A stretch of 64,000 nucleotides of DNA, taken from NCBI GenBank assembly GCA_965267605.1, contig OZ254088.1:1488001-1552000 (forward strand), written 5' to 3'. Position 1 is the first letter of the stretch. Every line of letters starts with the position of its first letter. Source of the DNA: G965267605 sp965267605 (GTDB lineage Bacteria > Bacteroidota > Bacteroidia > Flavobacteriales_E > Vicingaceae). The notes below the pieces were generated by a model. The model worked only from the letters and a program-made list of their open reading frames with translations. It was not told where the DNA came from and searched no databases. Of the stretch, positions 33,622 to 42,155 are shown piece by piece. The position numbers and the translations under genes were made by a program.

Positions 33622-34974
33622 TTATCCGCATTCTTCCTGCACAAGATCCAACCCTTCCCTAACTATTCTCTGCACTTCAATTTTTGAAGTACAGGCGAAC
33701 TCACACAGTGCAAAGTCTTCCGGAGCAACTTCGTAAACACCAAGATTCTCCATACCATCAATGTCTTTCGTGATCATTGATTTGAGCAACTGTACCGGAT
33801 AAATGTCAAATGGGAATACTTTATCATATTCACCCGATACCACAAATGCTCTATGCTCACCGTTCAGATTTGTGCTTAAGTCGTAAGACTTTCCTGGCAT
33901 CAACCAGGAGAAGAAAGTTCGCGACAAGCTGAATTTCTTGAATCCAGGTGCGATCCATCCGAAGAACTGCATATTGCCACCTTCCGGAAGAGCTGTTACC
34001 TGGTAATCGTAGTAGCCAAGATGTTCTTTTCGCTCTACCTGTGTACCCGTTAAAGGATTACCAGAGATCAAGCGGGCACCTTCTTCGCCAACGTTACCCT
34101 GAACAAATTCACCGATGTTAACGCCCAACACTGTCTTGTAATACTTTCTATTCTCAGCTTTAGAGCCAGCCAATGCCACTACTCGCGTAGCATCATACTT
34201 ACCGGTCTTAAACAGTCTTCCAATGGTTAACACATCTTGTGGACTCAGCACCCATACGCGCTCGCCCTTGTTGATCGGGTCAATATGATGAATCTGTACA
34301 CCAACCAATCCTGCCGGGTGAGGCCCGCTGAACTTGTTGACTTGAACTCCCTTGGCATTAAGGAACTCATCTGCGGCTTTGTCCTTACCATTCACCCCAA
34401 CGTGAACCTTTCCTTTGGTCAACTTGGATAATGCATCCAATCCGGTCTGAAATGCTTCTCCTTCGCCATGAAGGATAAAATCGTTATCCGGACCTAATGG
34501 TGCGCTATCAAAAGCTGAAATGAAAATTGCCTTTGGCTCTTCATCTGGACTAGCGATCACATCGTAAGGACGTTGGCGGATAAATGGCCAGCATCCACTT
34601 TTCAGGATCTTATCAATCACTTCTTCTCTAGACATGCTGGAAGGATCCCCAGCACCGAAATCCTCATAACGTGTTTCCTTATCTGCAAGGATCACTACTT
34701 CAAGGATCTTTCTTTTCTCCCCTCTTCTGATCTCCGTTACTTCCCCACTCACAGGTGAAGTAAAAAGTACGCGCTCGTCAGCCTTGTTGTAAAACACTGG
34801 TGTGCCCGCCTTCACCTCAGCACCTTGCTTGAGGATCATTTTCGGAGTCATTCCAGCAAAATCTATGGGACGTAGTGCGACCGTACTGGATGTCGGAAAG
34901 GTTGCATGAACTTTTTCTGCCTCCCCTTGGAGCTTGATGTTCACGCCCTTACGAATCTTGACGTCTTTTGACAT
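33622..34974 (-). CDS. nqrA: Na+-translocating NADH:quinone reductase subunit A
   Basis: 450 residues, soluble, peripheral cytoplasmic subunit. It starts KIRKGVNIKLQGEAEK, continues with RPIDFAGMTPKMILKQGAEVKAGTPVFYNK and FTSPVSGEVTEIRRGEKRK, and ends with the EFACTSKIEVQRIVREGLDLVQEECG region, all typical of NqrA. It is the first gene of nqrABCDEF, all with 10-18-base spacing. A TAnnTTTG promoter element and a 33-base palindrome lie upstream. Confidence 0.96.
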   Translation of the reverse strand: MSKDVKIRKGVNIKLQGEAEKVHATFPTSSTVALRPIDFAGMTPKMILKQGAEVKAGTPVFYNKADERVLFTSPVSGEVTEIRRGEKRKILEVVILADKETRYEDFGAGDPSSMSREEVIDKILKSGCWPFIRQRPYDVIASPDEEPKAIFISAFDSAPLGPDNDFILHGEGEAFQTGLDALSKLTKGKVHVGVNGKDKAADEFLNAKGVQVNKFSGPHPAGLVGVQIHHIDPINKGERVWVLSPQDVLTIGRLFKTGKYDATRVVALAGSKAENRKYYKTVLGVNIGEFVQGNVGEEGARLISGNPLTGTQVERKEHLGYYDYQVTALPEGGNMQFFGWIAPGFKKFSLSRTFFSWLMPGKSYDLSTNLNGEHRAFVVSGEYDKVFPFDIYPVQLLKSMITKDIDGMENLGVYEVAPEDFALCEFACTSKIEVQRIVREGLDLVQEECG

Positions 34975-35000
34975 GATTTTTGTTAGGAAATTATTGAAGA

Positions 35001-35008
35001 CAAAAATA
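35001..35008 (-). promoter_or_regulatory. -7 box of the nqr operon
   Basis: TATTTTTG on the minus strand fits TAnnTTTG and lies 27 bases before the nqrA ATG. A TTG further upstream is 28 bases away, longer than the usual 19-21, so the -33 part is weak and an activator or derepression may matter. Confidence 0.45.
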
Positions 35009-35046
35009 GAAGAAACATCATTTTTGCCCAGTTGGACAAAATCTAT

Positions 35047-35079
35047 GTTTTCTATTTAGAATGATTCTAAATAGAAAAC
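35047..35079. promoter_or_regulatory. 33-base perfect palindrome upstream of nqrA
   Basis: Arms of 16 bases (35047-35062 and 35064-35079) around a single G. The core TTTAGAAT-G-ATTCTAAA has the 7-1-7 form of Fur-superfamily operators and resembles the alphaproteobacterial Irr motif and PerR boxes. It lies about 40 bases upstream of the nqr -7 box and about 80 bases before the divergent gene at 35158, so it could serve either. It has no T run suited to termination. Confidence 0.65.
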
Positions 35080-35157
35080 GAAAACGCAGATACCACGGGG
35101 CATATATCAACCGTTATTAATGATCGATGAAATGCTAATTTAGACAGACCAACACCT

Positions 35158-36474
35158 ATGATCAGAACCTCTACATATATCATCCTTTTGCTCCTTATTC
35201 AGGGCTCATTGTATGCGCAAAAGGATACGACTAAAAAGGAGGTAGAAGATTACTATCCGAGCTCCCTATTCCGCAATGGAGACCACACTTACAACAAGAA
35301 CATCAAAACGGTTAGACTTAAACCCGTAGGATTTGATCTTGGTTTTCCAGCAATCGGATTGGGGTCTAAGCAACAACTGCAGATCTCATTCGATGTACTC
35401 AACGGTAGCCAGAATTCGTACTACTATTACCGCATCCTTCATTGCGACTGGAATTGGAAGATTGATGAGCTCAATACCAACGAATACCTGGAAGGTGCGG
35501 AGTACGGCTATATTGACGAAAGCAGTACTTCGGTGAACACAGCCATACCGTACGTGAGGTTCTACAAGAATTTTCCTGAAGAAGGAACCAAGTTCATCAT
35601 GTCTGGAAACTATCTGTTGGAGGTCTACGCAGACGATCAATACAAAGAGATCATTGCCAGAAAGAGGTTTGCAGTCACCGAATCGCTTGTGAAGCCTGAG
35701 ATAAAGGCAAAGTCAGCATCCACGGCCACAGATAGGTTCACGAAGCACGAAGTTGATTTCAAACTGGATATTACCCGTCTCGGGACAACGGTGGATCCTT
35801 TCGCTGAAGTAAAGGTGGTGGTTCAACAAAATGGACGATGGGACAATGCCATCATGGGACTAAAACCCGTCTTTGTACGAGGGTCGGTGCTTGATTTTGA
35901 CTATTTCAAAGAGAACACGTTCAATGCACTCAATGAGTTCAGACCATTAAACATCAAAAGCGTTAGGTACCAGGACATCAAAATCAAGACCATTAAGCGA
36001 AAGAAAGACGGAACTCCGCTCGTGTATATGCTCCCGGAAAGGAGCAGGCAATTCCTTAAGTACAAGACTTATGGTGACATCAACGGGCAATACCTTCCTT
36101 TCAAGGAGCACGCAACAAGTCCAAGTGTTGAAGCGGACTACTGCTATGTAGATTTTCACCTGACCGCACCGGAGGTCAAAGGCGCAAGTGTTTACATCAT
36201 GGGGGAACTCTCCGATTGGGATATTCGTGAAAACTTCTGCATGCGTTATGATTCCATGCTGAGTGCCTACAAACTAACGGCACTTCTGAAGCAGGGGTAT
36301 TATGACTACCATTATGCGGTAAAATATCCCGGAAAGAACAGCGTGGATTTCGAAACCATGGAGGGAAATCACTCCGATGCTACTCAACTCTATACAGTAT
36401 GGGTTTACTTCCTGGATAAATTAAAAGGAAGCCACCGACTCGTAGGTATGGAACAGGTGAAATCGACCAATTAA
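35158..36474 (+). CDS. T9SS plug-type protein (formerly DUF5103)
   Basis: 438 residues, signal peptide ending SLYAQ. The sequence follows the T9SS plug/DUF5103 pattern: NKNIKTVRLKPVGFDLGFPAIGLGSKQQLQISFDVL, a YYYYRILHCDWNW segment, SGNYLLEVYADD, and later ADYCYVDFHLTAPEVKGASVYIMGELSDW. The end, VWVYFLDKLKGSHRLVG, is also typical. In Flavobacterium a Plug protein seals the periplasmic side of the SprA translocon, and related proteins are numerous. Whether this is the actual plug or a paralogue cannot be told. A TAATTTAG element (35136-35143) is a near match to the -7 box. Confidence 0.85.
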   Translation: MIRTSTYIILLLLIQGSLYAQKDTTKKEVEDYYPSSLFRNGDHTYNKNIKTVRLKPVGFDLGFPAIGLGSKQQLQISFDVLNGSQNSYYYYRILHCDWNWKIDELNTNEYLEGAEYGYIDESSTSVNTAIPYVRFYKNFPEEGTKFIMSGNYLLEVYADDQYKEIIARKRFAVTESLVKPEIKAKSASTATDRFTKHEVDFKLDITRLGTTVDPFAEVKVVVQQNGRWDNAIMGLKPVFVRGSVLDFDYFKENTFNALNEFRPLNIKSVRYQDIKIKTIKRKKDGTPLVYMLPERSRQFLKYKTYGDINGQYLPFKEHATSPSVEADYCYVDFHLTAPEVKGASVYIMGELSDWDIRENFCMRYDSMLSAYKLTALLKQGYYDYHYAVKYPGKNSVDFETMEGNHSDATQLYTVWVYFLDKLKGSHRLVGMEQVKSTN

Positions 36475-36503
36475 TTGTATCTTCCGAGCCTATATTTAGG
36501 GCC

Positions 36504-38234
36504 ATGGCAAAATCGGAAAAAGCTTCCAAAAAGACCAAAAGAGTAGCTTCTACCAATGATTTGTTCGAACGTGCTAATGCGTTCATTTCCAAGAATGAAA
36601 AAGCTTTATTCTGGACCTTTTTTGTCTTCAATTTAGTTTTCGGCCTGCTTCTGTTTGATCTTAAAGTAAGCGAGGGCGGTGACGACTCCTCATATGTTGT
36701 TAGGGCTTTGAGATTACTAAGGGATGGCACCTACCCTACTTTCCAGGGTCCTTTGTATCCGCTGTTTCTTTGCATTCCGGTAAAGATGTTCGGGTTGAAC
36801 CTGTTCGTAGTGAAAATGACCTCATTCCTCTTCATGTTGGGGAATCTGTTTTTCATGCATCGGATCTACCGTAATCACATTCCGAAGTTCATTCTGTACA
36901 TCGCATTGCTTTTTACAGCTACGAACTGCTACCTGCTCTCTTATGGCAGCCTGACATACTCGGAACCTATCTATATGTTCCTGCAGATTTTACTGTTCGC
37001 TTTTTTCTTCAAGTACTTTATTAATCCTGCAGAACCTGTATTTGACATAAAGAAAGACTGGTGGAAATACCTGGTACTTGGGTTCATGATCCTGATCATG
37101 ACACTAACCCGTAAGCTGGGCATATTCATGGTGATCGTATGTGCACTCTATTTCCTAACTCAAAAGCAATGGAAGCAGATGTTAGCCACGGTGGTCTCTT
37201 CAGGGTTGTGGTATGGCTTTTATTCCAAAATTGTTCAGTTCTCTATTCTAGGGCTGGACCCCGAGAAGTTGGCCGTGCAGCAAGAAAGATTACTGCATAA
37301 GGATCCGTACAATTTCGGTAAAGGGAAAGAAGACTTTTGGGGATTCATCGGGAGGTTTGTGGACAACGCAAATCAGTTCATATCCTATCACCTCTACAAA
37401 TTCATGGGATTCCGGCCTGATGTGGTTACGCAGGAAGAAAAAGACCTACCCTTCCTGACCATACTTACAGTCGGGTTGATGGTATTAGCGCTGGTAGTGG
37501 TTTTTAAGAGGAACAAGCACTTATTGTTCACTTCATTCTATGTGTTTGTGATGGCGGGAATAACATTCCTGCTTATCCACGCGCGTTGGAATCAGGAAAG
37601 AATGATGCTGATCTACCTACCCTATTTTGTAATGCTTGTAGTGGCGCTTATGTACTACTTCCTCAAAACGGAAAAGCGCAAAGGATTGCAATTTGTCTCG
37701 GTAATTCTGATTGCGATATTCTTCTTTGGGTCCATTGGTCGAACATGGTCGCATTCCAAGGATCAGTTCAAGGATTTCAGAAAGAATATGAGAGGTGATG
37801 TATATGCAGGGTACACTCCAGATTGGGAGAACTTTCTTCGAATGAGTGAATGGGTATCCAAGAATATTCCAGAAGAGAACCTTGTAGCCTCCAGAAAACC
37901 GACCATGAGCATCATTTACGGAGGTGGAAGGGAGTTCTATGGAATATTCAGAATAGAAACGCAGGACCCTGATTCGTTGGTAGACAAGCTAATTGAAAGG
38001 GAAGTTGATTATATCATCATGGCTTCTCTCCGAAAGATTCCGACCAAGAAAACTCAGTACACGGTCAACACAATCCAGCGTTGGCTGTATTATATGTCAC
38101 AGAAGTATCCACAAATTGCGCAGCAAGTTCATCAGGTAGGTCAGAGCGAGCCTGCATACCTGTTCAAAATGAATTATCCGCCCGAGCGCGTGAAGATCGT
38201 GCAGGAGAGATTAGCTGCAGAAGCTAATCAGTAA
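36504..38234 (+). CDS. Membrane glycosyltransferase, GT39/ArnT-like
   Basis: 576 residues. A Lys-rich cytoplasmic N-terminus is followed by ~10-11 hydrophobic helices. The loop after the first helix contains EGGDDSSYVVRALRLLRDGTYPTFQGPLYP, which matches the catalytic first periplasmic loop of lipid-phosphate-dependent mannosyl/arabinosyl transferases (paired acidic residues at DD). ARWNQERMMLIYLPYF and a C-terminal soluble domain of ~160 residues complete the form. It would transfer a sugar from a polyprenyl-phosphate donor on the periplasmic side. It begins an operon with sulfotransferase and LPG-synthase-TM genes. Acceptor unknown. Confidence 0.75.
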   Translation: MAKSEKASKKTKRVASTNDLFERANAFISKNEKALFWTFFVFNLVFGLLLFDLKVSEGGDDSSYVVRALRLLRDGTYPTFQGPLYPLFLCIPVKMFGLNLFVVKMTSFLFMLGNLFFMHRIYRNHIPKFILYIALLFTATNCYLLSYGSLTYSEPIYMFLQILLFAFFFKYFINPAEPVFDIKKDWWKYLVLGFMILIMTLTRKLGIFMVIVCALYFLTQKQWKQMLATVVSSGLWYGFYSKIVQFSILGLDPEKLAVQQERLLHKDPYNFGKGKEDFWGFIGRFVDNANQFISYHLYKFMGFRPDVVTQEEKDLPFLTILTVGLMVLALVVVFKRNKHLLFTSFYVFVMAGITFLLIHARWNQERMMLIYLPYFVMLVVALMYYFLKTEKRKGLQFVSVILIAIFFFGSIGRTWSHSKDQFKDFRKNMRGDVYAGYTPDWENFLRMSEWVSKNIPEENLVASRKPTMSIIYGGGREFYGIFRIETQDPDSLVDKLIEREVDYIIMASLRKIPTKKTQYTVNTIQRWLYYMSQKYPQIAQQVHQVGQSEPAYLFKMNYPPERVKIVQERLAAEANQ

Positions 38235-38236
38235 GT

Positions 38237-39262
38237 GTGAAGTCACACCCATTAGAACCGCTTCCGTCCGGATTTAAGAAGTACCGAATCATCTTCGGAA
38301 CCATTCTTCGCAGTGGGCAATCAGCGGCATATTACGCGGTTTGGAACAAGTTCCTTCAGATCATCTACTTTCTGAACGACAGGTGTTGGTCTGCTTTGGA
38401 AAGCGGTAAGCGCAGAAAGTATGCGAACACCGGCTCACCCCCTATTATGGTGGTGGGCATTCACAGAACCGGATCTACCTTTGTTTCCCAGGTTTTGGCA
38501 GATGCACTTCCGTACGTGCCCATTGGTAACGTTAACGCCATTTTCAGCAGATCCTGTTACTACGCGCATAAGTTCCTGAACATCTTCAGATCAGGAAGGA
38601 AATCCAATATCATGAAGAACTATTACGGTATTTCAAAGGGCTTCTTTGCTATTGGTGATTGTTACGAGTACTGGGATCAATGGTTTGGACCAATTCATTA
38701 TTTCCGTCCGAAGCAGTTGCCTTACGAAAAGATGGACGCCCTTCGCGCAAACTTTGCGTGCCTTGAAAAAGCTTACGGACAACCCATCATTTGCAAGAAC
38801 AACAGGAACTCTCTGCTGATAGACTATTTCCATCAATGCTTTCCGGATGCCACCTTCGTTATGGTTGAGCGTGATGCTGCTGATGTGGTACGATCAACAA
38901 TACGTGCAAGCGAGGATTTCTTTAATGGTAAAAGTCTTTGGGGATTGATGAGGAATGATTACGATCATCTGGATTATAGCAATCTGATGGAAGCGGCCAG
39001 TGATCAATACATCAAAGTAGATCAAATGATGAGAAAGCAGTTGGCAGAAGTTCCCAAGGAACGAATTGTAATGGTTCAATATGAAGATTTCTGCGCGGAC
39101 CCTCTTTCCGCTGTGCAACGCGTTGCAAGAAAGTCGGGCATGAAAGAAAGTGCCATTCAGAAGATTAGCCTCTCCTCCAAAGCATTTCGCAAGACGAGAA
39201 AGACCAGTGAGGCTGAAAGGGCTGAAATAATGAGTACTTTGGAGCGATACCAGAAGAGTTAA
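38237..39262 (+). CDS. Sulfotransferase-family protein
   Basis: 341 residues starting at GTG 38237, two bases after the upstream stop. The 5'-phosphosulfate loop GIHRTGSTF (74-82) and the 3'-phosphate region FVMVERDAADVVRSTIRASEDF are the PAPS-binding signatures. MVQYEDFCADPLSAVQRV is the usual late motif. It transfers sulfate from PAPS to a hydroxyl or amine of a glycan or lipid. Closest in pattern to the broad 'sulfotransferase 3' group rather than to nodulation or eukaryotic enzymes. The neighbours, a membrane glycosyltransferase and an LPG-synthase-type membrane protein, suggest a lipid or surface glycan acceptor. Confidence 0.87.
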   Translation: MKSHPLEPLPSGFKKYRIIFGTILRSGQSAAYYAVWNKFLQIIYFLNDRCWSALESGKRRKYANTGSPPIMVVGIHRTGSTFVSQVLADALPYVPIGNVNAIFSRSCYYAHKFLNIFRSGRKSNIMKNYYGISKGFFAIGDCYEYWDQWFGPIHYFRPKQLPYEKMDALRANFACLEKAYGQPIICKNNRNSLLIDYFHQCFPDATFVMVERDAADVVRSTIRASEDFFNGKSLWGLMRNDYDHLDYSNLMEAASDQYIKVDQMMRKQLAEVPKERIVMVQYEDFCADPLSAVQRVARKSGMKESAIQKISLSSKAFRKTRKTSEAERAEIMSTLERYQKS

Positions 39263-39265
39263 ATT

Positions 39266-40129
39266 TTGGCTGAAGAACGCGGTAAAAAGATCCTCTCACT
39301 GTTGTTTAAGATCGGGTTAACCGCCCTGGCTTTCTTCCTTGTTTACCGAAAAGTTGATCTTGATAAAGTTGGAGGGCTCCTCCAATCACTGCACTGGGGA
39401 TATCTTATTCTTGCCTTTATTCCATTTGCTTTAAGCAAAGTCTTTGAATCCCTGCGATTAAACATCTTCTTTCGATGCAAAGAGGTTCAGCTTAGTGAAA
39501 AAGCAAACTTCAAGCTGTATCTGCTCGGCATGTTCTACAACCTGTTCTTGCCTGGTGGCATTGGAGGCGATGGATACAAGGTCTATTGGCTTAAACGTAA
39601 CCTGGACGCTCCGATCAAGGACATGATATGGCTCTCGCTAGTGAACAGGGGGGCTGGAATAATGGGATTGCTCATCATCATTTTGAGTCTCAGTCCCTTT
39701 ATACCCAAGTTATTCAAATACCAATCATGGCTTCCATTGCTGATTCCAGTCGGTATTCTTACCTATGAGTTGATTGTTCGAACACTTTTCAAAGCATTCA
39801 AAGGTAAGTGGTTGATCACTACGATTTACTCTATTCTCTCCCAGGGTACGATTATGTTGACTGCGCACTGCATTCTTCTGGCCATGGGCGTTACTGATGA
39901 TATCCTGAACTACTGGGCACTGTTTATGGTTTCAGGAATCGCTTTCATGATACCTATATTTCTTGGTGGTGCCGGTTCCCGCGAGCTCGTTTTTAGCGAG
40001 TTGAGTGTTTTCCTATTGATCGATCCGGAAGTTGGAATTACACTCAGTTTGCTCTTTTTTATCGTGCGGGCGGTGTTCTCTTTCTCAGGCATCTACTACC
40101 TCATGAGGCCAGGCGCCATAGGTAATTAA
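39266..40129 (+). CDS. LPG-synthase-type transmembrane protein (UPF0104 family)
   Basis: 287 residues with about 8 membrane helices. FYNLFLPGGIGGDGYKVYWLKR and the later FLGGAGSRELVF are the conserved loops of the lysylphosphatidylglycerol synthase TM family, whose members flip or modify lipids or act as glycolipid-related proteins. The aminoacyl-transferase domain of MprF is absent, so aminoacylation is not implied. The start is TTG 39266, four bases after the sulfotransferase stop. It probably works with the glycosyltransferase and sulfotransferase on a membrane lipid. Confidence 0.82.
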   Translation: MAEERGKKILSLLFKIGLTALAFFLVYRKVDLDKVGGLLQSLHWGYLILAFIPFALSKVFESLRLNIFFRCKEVQLSEKANFKLYLLGMFYNLFLPGGIGGDGYKVYWLKRNLDAPIKDMIWLSLVNRGAGIMGLLIIILSLSPFIPKLFKYQSWLPLLIPVGILTYELIVRTLFKAFKGKWLITTIYSILSQGTIMLTAHCILLAMGVTDDILNYWALFMVSGIAFMIPIFLGGAGSRELVFSELSVFLLIDPEVGITLSLLFFIVRAVFSFSGIYYLMRPGAIGN

Positions 40130-40207
40130 GAGGTAATTCACGATACATTGTTGATTGATATTTGGCTAAAAAAACTGCTGGTATCAAAAAATTAATAAAA
40201 TTGCTAC

Positions 40208-40594
40208 ATGTCCCTGGAAGTCAAACATGGCATTAAGATTAGAGTAGAGAGTTTTTATCAGGACCAATACTCTGAACCGAACAAGAATTATTACCTGTTC
40301 GGATACAAGATCTATATTGACAATACAGGTGATTGCCCGGTGAAGCTTCTCGCACGTTCCTGGAACATTTTTGACTCCAATGGTGAGCCAAGGGAGGTTA
40401 TTGGTGAAGGTGTTGTTGGAAAACAACCCATCATTGATATTGGCGAAAGCTTCGATTATGAATCTGCGTGCGACCTAAGCTCTGACTATGGTGCGATGTG
40501 GGGCTCTTATCAAATGAGAAACCTTGAAACAGGTGAACTTTTTGAAGTAGAGATTCCCCGATTTACACTTCATACACCTTACAAGCTGAACTAG
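40208..40594 (+). CDS. apaG: ApaG-domain protein
   Basis: 128 residues, the normal length. VKHGIKIRVESFYQDQYSEPNKNYYLFGYKIYIDN, VKLLARSWNIFDSNGEPREVIGEGVVGKQPIIDIGESFDYESACDL and GSYQMRNLETGELFEVEIPRF cover the whole Fn3-like ApaG fold. ApaG is a small cytoplasmic protein tied to Mg/Co efflux and diadenosine-polyphosphate phenotypes in enterobacteria; its molecular role is not settled. It stands alone, 78 bases after the LPG-synthase-type gene. Confidence 0.92.
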   Translation: MSLEVKHGIKIRVESFYQDQYSEPNKNYYLFGYKIYIDNTGDCPVKLLARSWNIFDSNGEPREVIGEGVVGKQPIIDIGESFDYESACDLSSDYGAMWGSYQMRNLETGELFEVEIPRFTLHTPYKLN

Positions 40595-40745
40595 CACGGT
40601 TATTCAACCACAACCTACCCTCCTCTTTTGTTTATAATATTGGAATCGCAACATTTCCCGTAAATAGTTTGCTTCCCCGATTATTACAATGCATCTATCG
40701 AAATCGTTAATTTTAAAGGAGTTGTACGAATCTAAATTCATCGCC

Positions 40746-41942
40746 ATGAAGATTACTATGAAGAGACTAGCATTATTGACGTGTATTATCACCAGTCATT
40801 TTTCTTTCGCGCAAACGTGGATACAGCAAGCCAATGCTCCTAACGCAAGGCATCATACCGTTACTTTTGCAATTAATGGCAAAGGCTACTCTGTAACAGG
40901 TTCTGATGCAAATGGATACACGAATGATTCTTACCAATACGATCCAGTAGGTAATTCTTGGAGAACACTTGCCAGTTTTCCAGGGCCATCGCGAGGATTC
41001 GCAATTGGTGCAGTTACCAATGGAAAAGCCTATCTAGGATTTGGTAGGTCAGCCACGCAATACCTAAATGATTTATGGCGATACGATCCTACGGATAGTT
41101 CTTGGACTCAGCTGGCAAACTGTGGCTGTACTGGTCGAAGACACCCTGCAATGGTTGCTATCGGTGACAGGATATACGTTGGACTCGGAGATGGTGCTTC
41201 TGGAAACCGTAAGGATTGGTGGATGTATGACATCAACACGAACCAATGGACGCAGATTCAGGATTTACCTGGAGTAGTACGCCACCACCCATTCATGTTC
41301 AAAGCAGGTGGAGATGTTTACGCAGGAATGGGACACGGAGCCAGTATCTATAAGGATTGGTATAAACTGGACACTGCAACAAATACATGGACGACAATGA
41401 ATCCTTTTCCTGGCGAAGCCCGGGTGGCTGGAACTCAGTTTGAGCTAGGAGGATATGGTTATGTATTGAGTGGAGATGGAGACAACCACAGCTGGATGAA
41501 TACTGGCGAGATGTGGCGCTATAATCACTACAACGACACATGGTTGCAGCTACAAGCACACCCAGGGAAAAGCAGGTGGGCTCCAGGAAGCTTCGTGATA
41601 GGAAATGTGGTTTACTTCCTTACAGGATACGATCGATTCACAACAATTCTTCATAACGACATGTGGAAGTTCGACATGGCCCCAATTCTTGTGGGTATGG
41701 ATGATGAAACGTTGAGCCGAACAAAAGTATACCCTAATCCAGCTCAAGACGTATTGAATTGGGAGTATGACGGTAGTATTACAGACGTTAGGCTTTTCAA
41801 TGCTATTGGACAGCAAGTGCTGCAGAGTGCCCCTCAGAGGAAACAGTTGAGCACAAGCGAACTTGAGAATGGTCTATACTTAGTTCAATTCTACACGGAA
41901 TCTGGTATTGCAAAGACCTTTAAGGTATTGGTGCAGCACTAA
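40746..41942 (+). CDS. Kelch-repeat T9SS cargo protein
   Basis: 398 residues from ATG 40746 (MKITMKRLALL...SFAQ signal peptide). The ATG at 40758 is almost as good; a start at 40689 would add a non-signal leader. About six kelch-type blades follow, each with paired Gly and a Y-x-P/T-x(5)W pattern: NDSYQYDPVGNSWRTLASFPG, NDLWRYDPTDSSWTQL, KDWWMYDINTNQWTQIQ and MWRYNHYNDTWLQL. The C-terminus is a T9SS type A tail (KVYPNPAQDVLNWEY, NGLYLVQFYTESGIAKTFKVLVQH). Probably a secreted six-bladed propeller; ligand unknown. Confidence 0.88.
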   Translation: MKITMKRLALLTCIITSHFSFAQTWIQQANAPNARHHTVTFAINGKGYSVTGSDANGYTNDSYQYDPVGNSWRTLASFPGPSRGFAIGAVTNGKAYLGFGRSATQYLNDLWRYDPTDSSWTQLANCGCTGRRHPAMVAIGDRIYVGLGDGASGNRKDWWMYDINTNQWTQIQDLPGVVRHHPFMFKAGGDVYAGMGHGASIYKDWYKLDTATNTWTTMNPFPGEARVAGTQFELGGYGYVLSGDGDNHSWMNTGEMWRYNHYNDTWLQLQAHPGKSRWAPGSFVIGNVVYFLTGYDRFTTILHNDMWKFDMAPILVGMDDETLSRTKVYPNPAQDVLNWEYDGSITDVRLFNAIGQQVLQSAPQRKQLSTSELENGLYLVQFYTESGIAKTFKVLVQH

Positions 41943-41954
41943 TCGTTGCAACAT

Positions 41955-41990
41955 AAAAAAGCCGCGCAGTGAAAACTGTGCGGCTTTTTT
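41955..41990 (+). terminator. Bidirectional terminator
   Basis: Long stem AAAAAAGCCGC.CAGT against ACTG.GCGGCTTTTTT with a GAAA loop and one internal G-T pair. T runs are present on both strands. It ends the kelch gene and can stop transcription from the convergent SpoIIE gene. Confidence 0.92.
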
Positions 41991-42066
41991 GTTGTACCCT
42001 ACTCTAATTGATATCGAAATCTTCTACGAAAGTCACCCACCCGAGATACATAGGCGGTCTTACAGA

Positions 42067-42120
42067 TTATACTTTAATTCCGATGACACATACGTCATCG
42101 ATTTGCTCGTCAATAGTGAA
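42067..42120 (-). pseudogene. Remnant of a SpoIIE-phosphatase 3' end
   Basis: On the minus strand the frame reads FTIDEQIDDVCVIGIKV followed by TAA. The last 13 residues differ at one position from EQIDDVCVIGIRV, the C-terminus of the intact gene at 42156-45425. An in-frame stop precedes the fragment, so only about 17 codons survive. The rest of 41991-42155 has no other recognisable coding sequence. Confidence 0.8.
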
Positions 42121-42155
42121 TTATAAGAAAGAACTCGCGAATAGACGATACCAGA

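Noticed and set aside
35047..35079. Intrinsic terminator
   Set aside because: AT-rich stem with no loop and no suitable T run downstream; it lies upstream of both divergent genes.
39266..40129. MprF lysyl-phosphatidylglycerol synthase
   Set aside because: Only the membrane domain is present; the C-terminal aminoacyl-transferase domain is absent.
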